Origin: Microcystis wesenbergii NRERC-220
GTDB taxonomy: Bacteria > Cyanobacteriota > Cyanobacteriia > Cyanobacteriales > Microcystaceae
Direction of reading: 5' to 3'
Assembly: GCF_032027425.1 (NCBI RefSeq)
Contig: NZ_JAVSJA010000001.1
Span: 3,794,001 to 3,858,000 of the forward strand
Length of the DNA stretch: 64,000 nucleotides
Below the pieces are notes generated by a model. That model worked only from the letters and a program-made list of their open reading frames with translations. It did no database searches and was not told the origin of the DNA. Position numbers and translations under genes: made by a program. Below, in pieces: positions 10,541 to 18,458 of the stretch (the stretch's first letter is position 1; each line of letters starts with the position of its first letter).

Positions 10541-10763
10541 AGCTAATCCTGCCGATGGCTTGTCTTCAAAGTTACAAAGCTTTTAGTTGAGGCGGTTTAT
10601 AATAAAATTAACTCTGTATTAAGCTTATCGGTTTTCAGCTTGGCTATTACTTTCTCCTCAAACTTTTAACTAAGTAGTCGGGCCTAACTTTTTTCAGTCT
10701 GGCGATTATTGGCGTTTCATCCCGACAAATCCTGACAAAATTGCTATCTAGATAGGAGTCCTA

Positions 10764-11582
10764 ATGTTAATCCGTGTTGGTTATGAATTTGGCTTTGATG
10801 CACCCTTACCCGTGGTCATGTTGTTAAAACTTTATCTACACCCCTCAATTTTAGCTCAAGTTAGACAATCGGAAAATTTGCAGGTGGAACCAGCAACAAA
10901 AATAGAAGAATTTTTAGATAGCTTCGGTAATCGAACCAGTCGTCTAATTTTACCCGACGGACAGATTCGCATTCACAATGAAGCGGTTATCGAGAATGAA
11001 TGGAAACCTGATATCGTTAATTGGAATGCCCAAGAAATTCCCTTAACAGAGTTACCAACCCAAGTTTTTCCCTACTTAATGAGTAGCCGTTATTGTGAAG
11101 TAGATTTGCTTTCGGAAATTGCCTGGGAACTTTTCGGACAAACTCCCCCCGGTTGGGCAAGGGTACAAGCGGTTTGTGATTGGGTTCATAGTCACATTCG
11201 TTTTGGTTACGAATACGCGCGGGTGACAAAAACCGCCTATGATGTCTATCGGGAAAGAACGGGGGTTTGTCGCGATTTTAACCACCTAGCTTTGACTTTT
11301 TGCCGTTGCCTAAATATTCCTGCTCGTTATGCCTCTGGATATCTCGGAGATATCGGTATTTCTCCCCAACCTCTACCGATGGATTTTAGTGCTTGGTTTG
11401 AAGTCTATTTAGACCATCAATGGTACACTTTTGATGCTCGTCATAACACCCCCAGAATCGGGCGAATTTTAATGACTCGCGGCTTAGATGCCGTTGATGC
11501 TGCCCTAACAACTTCTTTTGGTCAAGTAAATTTAACAAAATTTAAAGTATGGACGATCGATGTTTCCCATCTCTATGCTTAA
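10764..11582 (+). CDS. Transglutaminase-like cysteine peptidase family protein
   Basis: The central domain has the papain-like transglutaminase fold: C-D-W-V-H-S-H-I-R-F-G-Y, then R-T-G-V-C-R-D-F-N-H-L-A with the nucleophile Cys, R-Y-A-S-G-Y-L, and D-F-S-A-W-F-E-V-Y-L followed by Y-T-F-D-A-R-H-N. In many relatives the residue before A-W-x-E-V is the catalytic His; here it is Ser, so the His may be supplied from elsewhere (H in D-A-R-H-N) or activity may be altered. The start has a clear AGGAG site 5 bases upstream. It is cytoplasmic, with no signal peptide, and stands alone. Confidence 0.82.
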   Translation: MLIRVGYEFGFDAPLPVVMLLKLYLHPSILAQVRQSENLQVEPATKIEEFLDSFGNRTSRLILPDGQIRIHNEAVIENEWKPDIVNWNAQEIPLTELPTQVFPYLMSSRYCEVDLLSEIAWELFGQTPPGWARVQAVCDWVHSHIRFGYEYARVTKTAYDVYRERTGVCRDFNHLALTFCRCLNIPARYASGYLGDIGISPQPLPMDFSAWFEVYLDHQWYTFDARHNTPRIGRILMTRGLDAVDAALTTSFGQVNLTKFKVWTIDVSHLYA

Positions 11583-11659
11583 TCAGAGTATTTATTGCAG
11601 CCTTTCTGATCAAATCGGGGCTAAATAATTCCTCCCTCGGTTCCTCTAATAAATCACAA

Positions 11660-12340
11660 TTAAGCATAATCTCTTAAAACGTAGCCCACTCCTCGCACTG
11701 TATGGATCAAACGTTTAGGATTAGCGGACTCCAACTTAACCCGTAAGGCACGAATATACACCTCAATAATATTAGAATCGCCCATAAAATCGTAACCCCA
11801 AACGGTTTCGAGAATTTGCTCGCGAGTGAGTACCTGCCGGGGATGACGTAAGATAAACTCTAATAAGTCAAACTCTTTAGCCGTTAATTCAATCAATTGA
11901 CTATCTCGATACACTTCCCGGGCAAGACAATTCAAGGTCAAATCTTCAAAAGTAAATATATTTAAATCTTGGGCATGGGTGCGACGTAAACGAGCTTTAA
12001 CCCTAGCTAAGAGTTCTTCCATGCTAAAAGGTTTAGTAACATAATCATCGGCTCCGGCATTTAAGCCCGTCACTCGATCGGGGATTTCATCTTTAGCTGT
12101 TAAGATAATAATCGGTGCTTCCATCCCGGTTTTTCGCAGTCGTAAACATAAATCTAATCCAGAAATAACTGGCAGCATCCAGTCTAAAATTAACAAATCT
12201 GGTGGAGAATCCCTAGCGATTTTCAGTCCATCCATGCCATTAGAAGCAATAGTAACTTGATAGCCTTCCAAATGAAGTTCTGTGGCGATAAATTCGGCGA
12301 GTTTGGGATCATCTTCCACGAGAAGAATATGCTCGTTCAT
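11660..12340 (-). CDS. OmpR-family response regulator
   Basis: A 226-residue two-domain regulator. The receiver has L-L-V-E-D-D-P-K-L (acidic pocket), L-L-I-L-D-W-M-L-P (phospho-acceptor Asp, about 53) and Y-V-T-K-P-F. The winged-helix effector domain has L-T-A-K-E-F-D-L-L-E and ends V-R-G-V-G-Y-V-L-R. Its start overlaps the stop of the sensor kinase by 4 bases (ATGA at 12340-12337), so they form a coupled two-component pair. I cannot assign it to a named cyanobacterial regulator. Confidence 0.92.
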   Translation of the reverse strand: MNEHILLVEDDPKLAEFIATELHLEGYQVTIASNGMDGLKIARDSPPDLLILDWMLPVISGLDLCLRLRKTGMEAPIIILTAKDEIPDRVTGLNAGADDYVTKPFSMEELLARVKARLRRTHAQDLNIFTFEDLTLNCLAREVYRDSQLIELTAKEFDLLEFILRHPRQVLTREQILETVWGYDFMGDSNIIEVYIRALRVKLESANPKRLIHTVRGVGYVLRDYA

Positions 12341-13791
12341 AATTGCGGTTGCCAGAGAGGTAGAATGATAGTAAAGGTACTGCCTTGACCGGGTTGAGAG
12401 CGGAGAGTGATGCGACCCTCCATTCCTTCAATCAGACTTTTAGCGATCGCCAAACCCAAACCCGTGCCGTCTCGCGAGCGAGTCATCGACTCATCAACCC
12501 GATAAAACCTTTCAAAAATGCGATTTTGATGGGAGAGAGAGATACCGATTCCCCGATCGCGTACATGGATGAGAGCGGAACTAGGCTGCTTTTCTAAGAT
12601 CAGATCGACGGTTTGCCCGGGAGCAGAATACTTGATCGCATTATCGAGCAAATTGATTAAAACTTGCTGTAATCGATCTTGGTCGCCACAAATTACCACA
12701 TCTTCATTGGTTAATAATAAAGTCATCTTGCGATCGCTAACTTTTTGACTCATCGCCGCCACTTCTGTCAGCAAAGTGTTGAGAATAATAGGGTGGGAGC
12801 GAAAATGGAGATGACCGCTATCGGCACGAGCGAGATCGAGCAAATCTTGTAACATCCGGATAATTCTCTCGGTTTCTGCCGTGGCTGTTTCCAGAGCTTG
12901 CTGTTGGTAGGGATTTAAATTAGTGCTGCGTCGCTGGAGACTTTGTAAGTAACCGATCACGACTGTTAAAGGTGTACGCAGTTCATGGGAAACATTGCCG
13001 ACAAACTGACGTTGCTGTTCCCAAGCTCCCGATAATCGCCATAACATCTGATTAAAAGCGGTAGCCAGTCCTAAAATTTCATCCGGCGCTTGTTCGAGTT
13101 GCAATTTCGCCCCATTTAAATCATCGGCAGAAACGGCACTAGCAATTTGACTCATGCGAGTCAGCGGCAACATAGCCTGACGTATCCGTTGGGAAATCAA
13201 GACAATTAAGCTCAATAGGACGAGAATACTCAGCCAAAATAAGCCCCATAACCCCGCCTGATATTTCTGGTGATCGGCCGTGATATCTTGGGATAGATAC
13301 AATTTCCCCGACAGTTGACCCTTGATAGTCAGAGGAGTGCCACATAAAACAATATCGCGTCCGTCAAAGTGAATAATTTGGGGTGCATCGGGTACTCTGG
13401 TTAGGGATGCCGCCGCACGCATCTCGGTGACATTGCCATCGACTCCAGGAGACTGTCCCAACAGTTGCCCATCGGAGTTTTTAACCCAGATGACTAACCC
13501 CGCAGTGGAGACTCGCTCAATGGTTTTTTCTAATCCCGTAGTCAGGGTTCCCATCTGAGCGTACATTTCCAACTGTTCAGGAAAACGCCTAGCGATGTAT
13601 TCTAGAGTTTGTTTATGGGCGGCGACTAAATTCTGCTCCATTTGCCAAGCAGCCCAAATGGCTACGCTACCAAGTCCGATAATCGAGATGGTCAATAGTT
13701 CTAAGGTTAAACGAAACTGAAGCGAGCTAGTAGAAACGGGTTTACTGGGCAAAAATTGCCCAAAAATGCCGACAAGGCGAGGTAGCTTCAT
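12337..13791 (-). CDS. Membrane sensor histidine kinase
   Basis: The architecture is: an N-terminal membrane helix, a periplasmic sensor of about 140 residues, a second membrane helix (L-W-G-L-F-W-L-S-I-L-V-L-L), HAMP, the His box F-V-G-N-V-S-H-E-L-R-T-P, and an ATPase domain with D-R-G-I-G-I and G-T-G-L-G-L-A-I-A-K-S. The frame is open to 13884, but that would overlap the upstream gene by 65 bases. The ATG at 13791 (M-K-L-P-R-L-V-G-I-F) removes the overlap and leaves 28 bases between the genes. It is followed by its response regulator. The signal is unknown; the upstream cysteine dioxygenase-like gene suggests a sulfur or redox link, which is inference. Confidence 0.9.
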   Translation of the reverse strand: MKLPRLVGIFGQFLPSKPVSTSSLQFRLTLELLTISIIGLGSVAIWAAWQMEQNLVAAHKQTLEYIARRFPEQLEMYAQMGTLTTGLEKTIERVSTAGLVIWVKNSDGQLLGQSPGVDGNVTEMRAAASLTRVPDAPQIIHFDGRDIVLCGTPLTIKGQLSGKLYLSQDITADHQKYQAGLWGLFWLSILVLLSLIVLISQRIRQAMLPLTRMSQIASAVSADDLNGAKLQLEQAPDEILGLATAFNQMLWRLSGAWEQQRQFVGNVSHELRTPLTVVIGYLQSLQRRSTNLNPYQQQALETATAETERIIRMLQDLLDLARADSGHLHFRSHPIILNTLLTEVAAMSQKVSDRKMTLLLTNEDVVICGDQDRLQQVLINLLDNAIKYSAPGQTVDLILEKQPSSALIHVRDRGIGISLSHQNRIFERFYRVDESMTRSRDGTGLGLAIAKSLIEGMEGRITLRSQPGQGSTFTIILPLWQPQL

Positions 13792-13819
13792 GGGTGTATG
13801 GTTAGTGATATAGGGAGAT

Positions 13820-14431
13820 TTAAAAATTTTTCGCCGTACCTTGCCCGGGATCGAACTCGAAACGCTGACTATAGTTAGTTTCACCGTACAAGTTAAAGCT
13901 CAGGGTTGGCTCATCTCCCATCGCTTCTACATGGTGAATGGCAGCCGGCGTTAAGCAGAGAATATCACCTGGGACGAGTAGGCGATCGCCGACTTTTCTG
14001 ATCTGATCCGGTAATTCGGGGGTGGGGGAACGTTGCCAGAAGCTGTTTTTTTCCTGTCCCTTTAACAAAGCTACTACCCCCCAACAACCATGATTATGAA
14101 TCGGGGAAGTGCTACCCACAGACCAAGCGACCAGTTGTACTGTCAGGGGAAAAAATGGCTCATCGTAGAGGGTTAATACCTCCCAACCGGTTTCGGGATT
14201 GGGTTCTAGACTAAGAATATCCAACCAGGGCGAATTGTTTAGGAGTTGGCGAACTAGAATCCGAATTGCTTCTAATCGTGAGCGATCGTCGCTAATCTGG
14301 GTTAAGGTATCTTCTAGATCGGATAAAAAGCGATAGAGCCAGTAGGGATGGGATAATTCGGAGTTTGCGGGGGTTATTTCGTAGGCCGAGCATTGCCCAT
14401 GATTATCCACCAACCAGTCTTTTCCTGTCAT
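13820..14431 (-). CDS. Cysteine dioxygenase-like cupin protein
   Basis: Cysteine dioxygenases oxidise cysteine to cysteine sulfinate with a non-haem iron held by three His. The cupin motifs are visible: S-P-I-H-N-H-G-C-W-G (His 112 and 114, with the Cys four positions after the first His), and A-A-I-H-H-V-E near residue 166 for the third His. The length of 203 fits the bacterial family. It heads a unit with a sensor kinase and a response regulator on the same strand (28-base gap). A thiol dioxygenase acting on another small thiol is also possible. Confidence 0.8.
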   Translation of the reverse strand: MTGKDWLVDNHGQCSAYEITPANSELSHPYWLYRFLSDLEDTLTQISDDRSRLEAIRILVRQLLNNSPWLDILSLEPNPETGWEVLTLYDEPFFPLTVQLVAWSVGSTSPIHNHGCWGVVALLKGQEKNSFWQRSPTPELPDQIRKVGDRLLVPGDILCLTPAAIHHVEAMGDEPTLSFNLYGETNYSQRFEFDPGQGTAKNF

Positions 14432-14789
14432 AGTTGCGAAATAATGGTTTAAATTAGCATATTAGGGCGAAAAGTTGTCTTTTAGCCGCAATTAATCGGG
14501 TTTCTTCTTGATTTTATCAGCAAGATTTCGGGAAAAGATGATCCCTTTGTGATCGGTAGATGAATTTTTGCTGAAAAGATGGAAGGACGATTCTATTGGG
14601 TGGATGATGGCAATTGTCAGTTAGAGTCAGATTTTTTATCTATTATCTATCTGGTCTTCATCTGAGACTCAGGTTTCTAGAATTTAATCTTAACTGTCAG
14701 CTACACCGGTTTCCTCAGGTGGCAAGCTGGATTCTTCTAGTCCCTTGACTTACCAGAAAATCTCTAATCTTAATTAGGAAATTTAACTC
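14432..14789. other. Intergenic region between divergent genes
   Basis: 358 bases between the cysteine dioxygenase-like gene and the thioredoxin gene, which diverge, so both promoters should lie here. An AGGA site sits just upstream of the ATG at 14790. A 28-codon frame starting at 14579 lacks a good ribosome site. No repeat or RNA gene is recognised. Confidence 0.5.
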
Positions 14790-15371
14790 ATGCGTAAACC
14801 ATCAGCGTTATTATGGCTCGGTCTTTGTGTTAGTAGTTTAGCGGTTACGGTTTCCCTGGTGGCTGGAACATCGGCGAAAACCTTGACTAATTCTGATTCA
14901 GTGGTCAGTAAAGGTACTTTTAGTATTGCCCAAGCTAATCCCTGTGCCTCGAAAAATCCCTGCGCTGGCACTGATCCCTGTGCCTCGAAAAATCCCTGCG
15001 CTGCTAAACAGGGTAATGTGGGCGGTCCCTTAGCGCGACAATTGCAAGGAAAACCAGTGGTTGTCGATATCTATGCTAGTTGGTGCCCTGCCTGTAAAAA
15101 TGTTGCCCCCACTCTTTCCCAACTTAAAAAAGATTACGCGGGTAAAGCTAATTTTATCGTCTTAGATGTCAGCGATCGCTCGAAAGCCACCCAATCGGCC
15201 CGCAAAGCCCAAGAATTGGGTCTAGGTCGTTTTTTTGAGGCGAATAAGTCCCAAACTGGCATGATTGCGATTATCGATCCCGCTACGGGCAATATTTTGG
15301 CACAATACCGGAATAATGCCGATAAATCCGCCTATTCCTCCGTACTGAACTTGGCTATTAATAAAAAATAG
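14790..15371 (+). CDS. Secreted/lumenal thioredoxin-fold protein with Cys-Pro repeats
   Basis: Signal peptide or lumen anchor over about residues 1-29. It is followed by an unusual Cys-rich linker in which the block P-C-A-S-K-N-P-C-A occurs twice (residues 51-59 and 63-71). A thioredoxin domain follows, with the active site W-C-P-A-C (Cys 99 and 102) and the cis-Pro-equivalent region G-M-I-A-I-I-D. It is probably a thiol-disulfide protein of the thylakoid lumen or periplasm. The next gene, 88 bases downstream, encoded a CcdA-type electron carrier that would reduce it, but that gene is interrupted by an insertion sequence. Confidence 0.85.
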   Translation: MRKPSALLWLGLCVSSLAVTVSLVAGTSAKTLTNSDSVVSKGTFSIAQANPCASKNPCAGTDPCASKNPCAAKQGNVGGPLARQLQGKPVVVDIYASWCPACKNVAPTLSQLKKDYAGKANFIVLDVSDRSKATQSARKAQELGLGRFFEANKSQTGMIAIIDPATGNILAQYRNNADKSAYSSVLNLAINKK

Positions 15372-15612
15372 TCGAAGATTGCCCAGCTTAGGGAGTACCA
15401 GCGATCGCCAAGGACTCCCAGGGCAATTTTATTTTTTGGATCATTTCAGGAGAATTTTATGCGACGAGTATCGGAGTCAGTCGAAGGGTTGAAACCCGAC
15501 AAAAAAGCGAAAATATCGAAAAAATTATTATTTTATCTGGTTTTAGGGCTTCTATAGCAAAGAGCGGGATAGTTAGGACATAATAGAGAAAAAGAAATGA
15601 GGAGAAGCTTTC

Positions 15613-16484
15613 ATGGCAGCACCCTATAGTGATGATTTAAGACAGAAAGCAGTGAGTGCCGTAGAGCGAGGGGAGAAAAAAAGCCATGTCTGTCGCACCC
15701 TCAATATTAGTCGTAATACATTAGACCTATGGCTGAAACGGAAGAAACAAACTGGGACGGTGGCCGCTAAAACTAACTATCGTCGAGGGCCGAAGCCCAA
15801 AATTGACGATTTAGAAGCCTTTCAAAAGTTGGCCGAACAATATGGGCATTTGACCCAAGAAAAAATGGCGCAAAAATGGGCTAACCCAGTCAGTAGGATG
15901 AGAATTGGTCAAGCGCTCAAAAGAATTGGATTTACTAGAAAAAAAAAACTTATGGCTACAGAGAAAGAGATGAAGAAGCCCGAAAAGAGTTTCTCCAAAA
16001 AATCAGAGGTTATGCCCCGGAAAGATTTGTCTATATTGATGAAGCTGGAATAGATAACACCATCGATTATCCTTATGGATATTGTCACAAATCAGAAAGA
16101 TTTGAGGCTTTAAAGTTAGGTCACTGTAGCGAACGAGTTAGTGTGATCAGCGGTTGGTGGCGTGGTTCCACGATCGCGCCAATGGTGTTTGAGGGGTACT
16201 GTAATACAGAGTTGGTGTGTGAGTGGATAGAACAATTGCTATTACCCGAACTACTACCCGGTCAAATTATCATCATTGATAACGCCAGTTTTCATCCCAA
16301 AGAGAGAATCAAAAAATTGTTAGCTAAAGCGGGATGTGAAGTGCTATTTTTACCCGCCTATTCTCCAGACCTCAACAAAATTGAAAAGTTCTGGGCTAGA
16401 TTGAAAAACTATGTTAGTCAGATTATCAATGATAGTGAAAACCTTGTGGATGCTGTGAGTAAAGCCTTCAGGCATCTGTCCTAA
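15613..16484 (+). CDS. IS630 transposase, two frames joined by a -1 shift
   Basis: The first frame (15613-16053, ATG after GAGGAG) carries the helix-turn-helix region (S-H-V-C-R-T-L-N-I-S-R-N-T). The second frame encodes the DDE part: F-V-Y-I-D-E-A-G (first Asp), I-I-I-I-D-N-A-S-F-H (second Asp) and Y-S-P-D-L-N-K-I-E-K-F-W (Glu). The frames meet at a run of ten A residues around 15949-15958. A -1 slip there gives F-T-R-K-K-K-T-Y-G-Y-R-E-R, the expected junction. Whether the slip is translational or transcriptional cannot be seen. Intact and possibly active. Confidence 0.85.
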
Positions 16485-16504
16485 CTAACTCGTTCTATGC
16501 CATA

Positions 16505-16765
16505 TTACCCGAACTACTACCCGGTCAAATTATCATCATTGATAACGCCAGTTTTCATCCCAAAGAGAGAATCAAAAAATTGTTAGCTAAAGCGGGATGT
16601 GAAGTGCTATTTTTACCCGCCTATTCTCCAGACCTCAACAAAATTGAAAAGTTCTGGGCTAGATTGAAAAACTATGTTAGTCAGATTATCAATGATAGTG
16701 AAAACCTTGTGGATGCTGTGAGTAAAGCCTTCAGGCATCTGTCCTAACTAACTCGTTCTATGCCA
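16505..16765 (+). repeat. Tandem copy of the IS630 3' terminal 261 bp
   Basis: Matches 16242-16502 in order and length. It begins exactly after a TA in the element (internal TA at 16240-16241) and is joined to the element end through TA (16503-16504). It encodes only the transposase C-terminus. Confidence 0.9.
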
Positions 16766-17570
16766 TAGCTCTTATTTTAGTCCTTACTATCGGACCAATT
16801 ATCGGCCATCCTCTGGAAAAAGCGATCTCGATCATCGAAAATAGCTATCAGCAATGGTTAGATCGACAAGATACAAACAATCCTCTAGTTTTACTGCCCC
16901 TAGCTTTTTTGGGTGGCGTAATTGCCAGCATATCTCCCTGTATTCTGGCACTATTACCCGTTAACCTCAGCTATATCGGCACCCTGAAAATAGAATCTCG
17001 TTGGGATGCCTTCAGCAAAGCAGGTTTATTTGTCCTAGGAGCGGTGACAATTTTAAGTCTTTTTGGTTTAGTTTCTTCCTTTGCCGGGACGGTAATGGTG
17101 GAGTACCGAGGTTATATTAATATTGTTGTCGGTTTGATTATGGCGGTCATGGGTCTGTGGTTATTGGGAGTAATTAAGCTACCTTTACCGCAAATGAACT
17201 TAAATCTCCCCCAAGCAGGCCCCTACGGAGTCGGATTAACTTTTGCTCTTGTTAGCTCTCCCTGTGCTAGTCCTGTCCTCTTTGCTGTCTTGGCCGCCGC
17301 TGCCGCTACCGGTTCTCAAGTCCTCGGCACACTGACCATGGTTAGTTATGCTCTTGGTTACACGATTCTCATTTTCTTGGCCAGTTTATTTACCGGTCTA
17401 GCCAAACAAAGCCGGAATTTATTGCAACATTCCGAGACGATTATCCGTTTAGGTAGCGTGGCACTGATGGCGACGGGAGCCTATTATTTAGTTACTGGTA
17501 CTCAGTGGTTTATGGGCAGCTAAGATGGTAACTCTAGAGGGGGAATGCCAAAAAAGCCGCCAGATAAAAT

Positions 17571-18377
17571 TTATTTTTCTACCTTAACCCGTTGAGTAAC
17601 GACAACAATCCCATCTCCTTGAATTAAAATAGCCGATAACCAACGATTTTCTGGTGTTGCCGGCGCTTTTACCCGCTTAAATAAACCGCCGGACTGTAAT
17701 AATTCCAATTCTAGAGGCTTTGTATTAATATAGCGCTCAATATCTACTTTCTCATCGATCGCCGCTCCGGCCAATAAATCATCCCCTAAAGGTTCGCGGA
17801 CAATCACATCAAAATCAAATTCTTCACCCACTTTCACCCTTTCGGGAATTCTCACTTGAATACTGGGGGGATTTTTGCCAGTATTTAACTCTACTCTCTC
17901 GCTTAAAATCTCCTGATAAACCAGTTTATTACCTTGAAATTGTTGACGAGAACGAATCGTAGCATTCATTCCCACCGCTCGTCCCTGCACCTTTCCCGTC
18001 CCGGTAATTTTAGTAATTGTATTGGCCGTTAACTTGTCCCCAGAACGACTCCAAGATTCGAGGGTTGTGGTGTATTGTAGATTGTTATAACGTTCCCAAA
18101 AATGAGTTAAAGCCTTTTTAGTTTTTTCGTAGGTCAGGCCATCAGAGTTAGTAAATTTCGGACTATAAAACTCCATTAATTGCTTGATATCTCGCTCATT
18201 AGCAGCCGTTTCGATTTTGGAGATAAGGGTTTTTAAATTAGCCGGAGCAGTTTCTGGCTTTTCGGCCCGCAGACTGGTGGCAAGGGTGAAAGTTAACCCC
18301 AAACCTAACAGCAACGATAGGGAAAAATTGAGGGATTGACGAAAAAATTTATTGGGAATCGTGTTCAAGTTACGCAT
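17571..18377 (-). CDS. Secreted NTF2-like protein
   Basis: Signal peptide over about residues 1-38 (L-S-L-L-L-G-L-G-L-T-F-T-L-A). A region like the SnoaL/NTF2 fold follows (about 50-160; I-E-T-A-A-N-E-R-D-I-K-Q-L-M-E-F-Y-S-P-K-F). The C-terminal ~100 residues look like an immunoglobulin-like beta domain (V-R-I-P-E-R-V-K-V-G-E-E-F-D-F-D-V). No catalytic motif is evident. It is convergent with the interrupted ccdA-like gene and divergent from murG. Confidence 0.72.
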   Translation of the reverse strand: MRNLNTIPNKFFRQSLNFSLSLLLGLGLTFTLATSLRAEKPETAPANLKTLISKIETAANERDIKQLMEFYSPKFTNSDGLTYEKTKKALTHFWERYNNLQYTTTLESWSRSGDKLTANTITKITGTGKVQGRAVGMNATIRSRQQFQGNKLVYQEILSERVELNTGKNPPSIQVRIPERVKVGEEFDFDVIVREPLGDDLLAGAAIDEKVDIERYINTKPLELELLQSGGLFKRVKAPATPENRWLSAILIQGDGIVVVTQRVKVEK

Positions 18378-18458
18378 TAGTGATAGTTTGTGTAAGGATC
18401 GATCAATAACTATGGTAGATTATTTCATTCTAGGGCTAAATTTACCCTCTCTCGAATT

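Larger units (their letters stand above)
15555..16765 (+). mobile_element. IS630-family insertion sequence, copy 1, with duplicated 3' tail
   Basis: The element is flanked by the TA target duplication (15553-15554 and 16766-16767), as is usual for IS630/Tc1-mariner. The terminal inverted repeats match well: the left end TAGCAAAGAGCGGGATAG and the right end (reverse strand) TGGCATAGAACGAGTTAG, both continuing into a shared TTAGGACA. The basic unit is 948 bp (15555-16502). It is followed by TA and a second copy of its last 261 bp (16505-16765). Confidence 0.93.
15459..17523 (+). pseudogene. CcdA/DsbD-type membrane protein gene interrupted by IS630
   Basis: CcdA-type proteins pass electrons across the membrane to thioredoxin-like partners. 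The ATG at 15459 follows an AGGAG site. The frame runs 32 codons to C-T-T-C-T-A (15549-15554), where the element starts. It resumes in phase at 16768 and runs to TAA at 17521-17523. Removing the element and one TA gives an uninterrupted 283-residue protein with six or more membrane segments and the two CcdA cysteine motifs: I-S-P-C-I-L-A-L-L-P and S-S-P-C-A-S-P-V-L. The downstream piece alone has an internal TTG (16909) but would lack its first membrane region. Confidence 0.85.

Noticed and set aside
14579-14665. 28-codon ORF (M-E-G-R-F-Y-W-V-D-D-G)
   Set aside because: No ribosome site, no similarity and no conservation evidence; could be chance.
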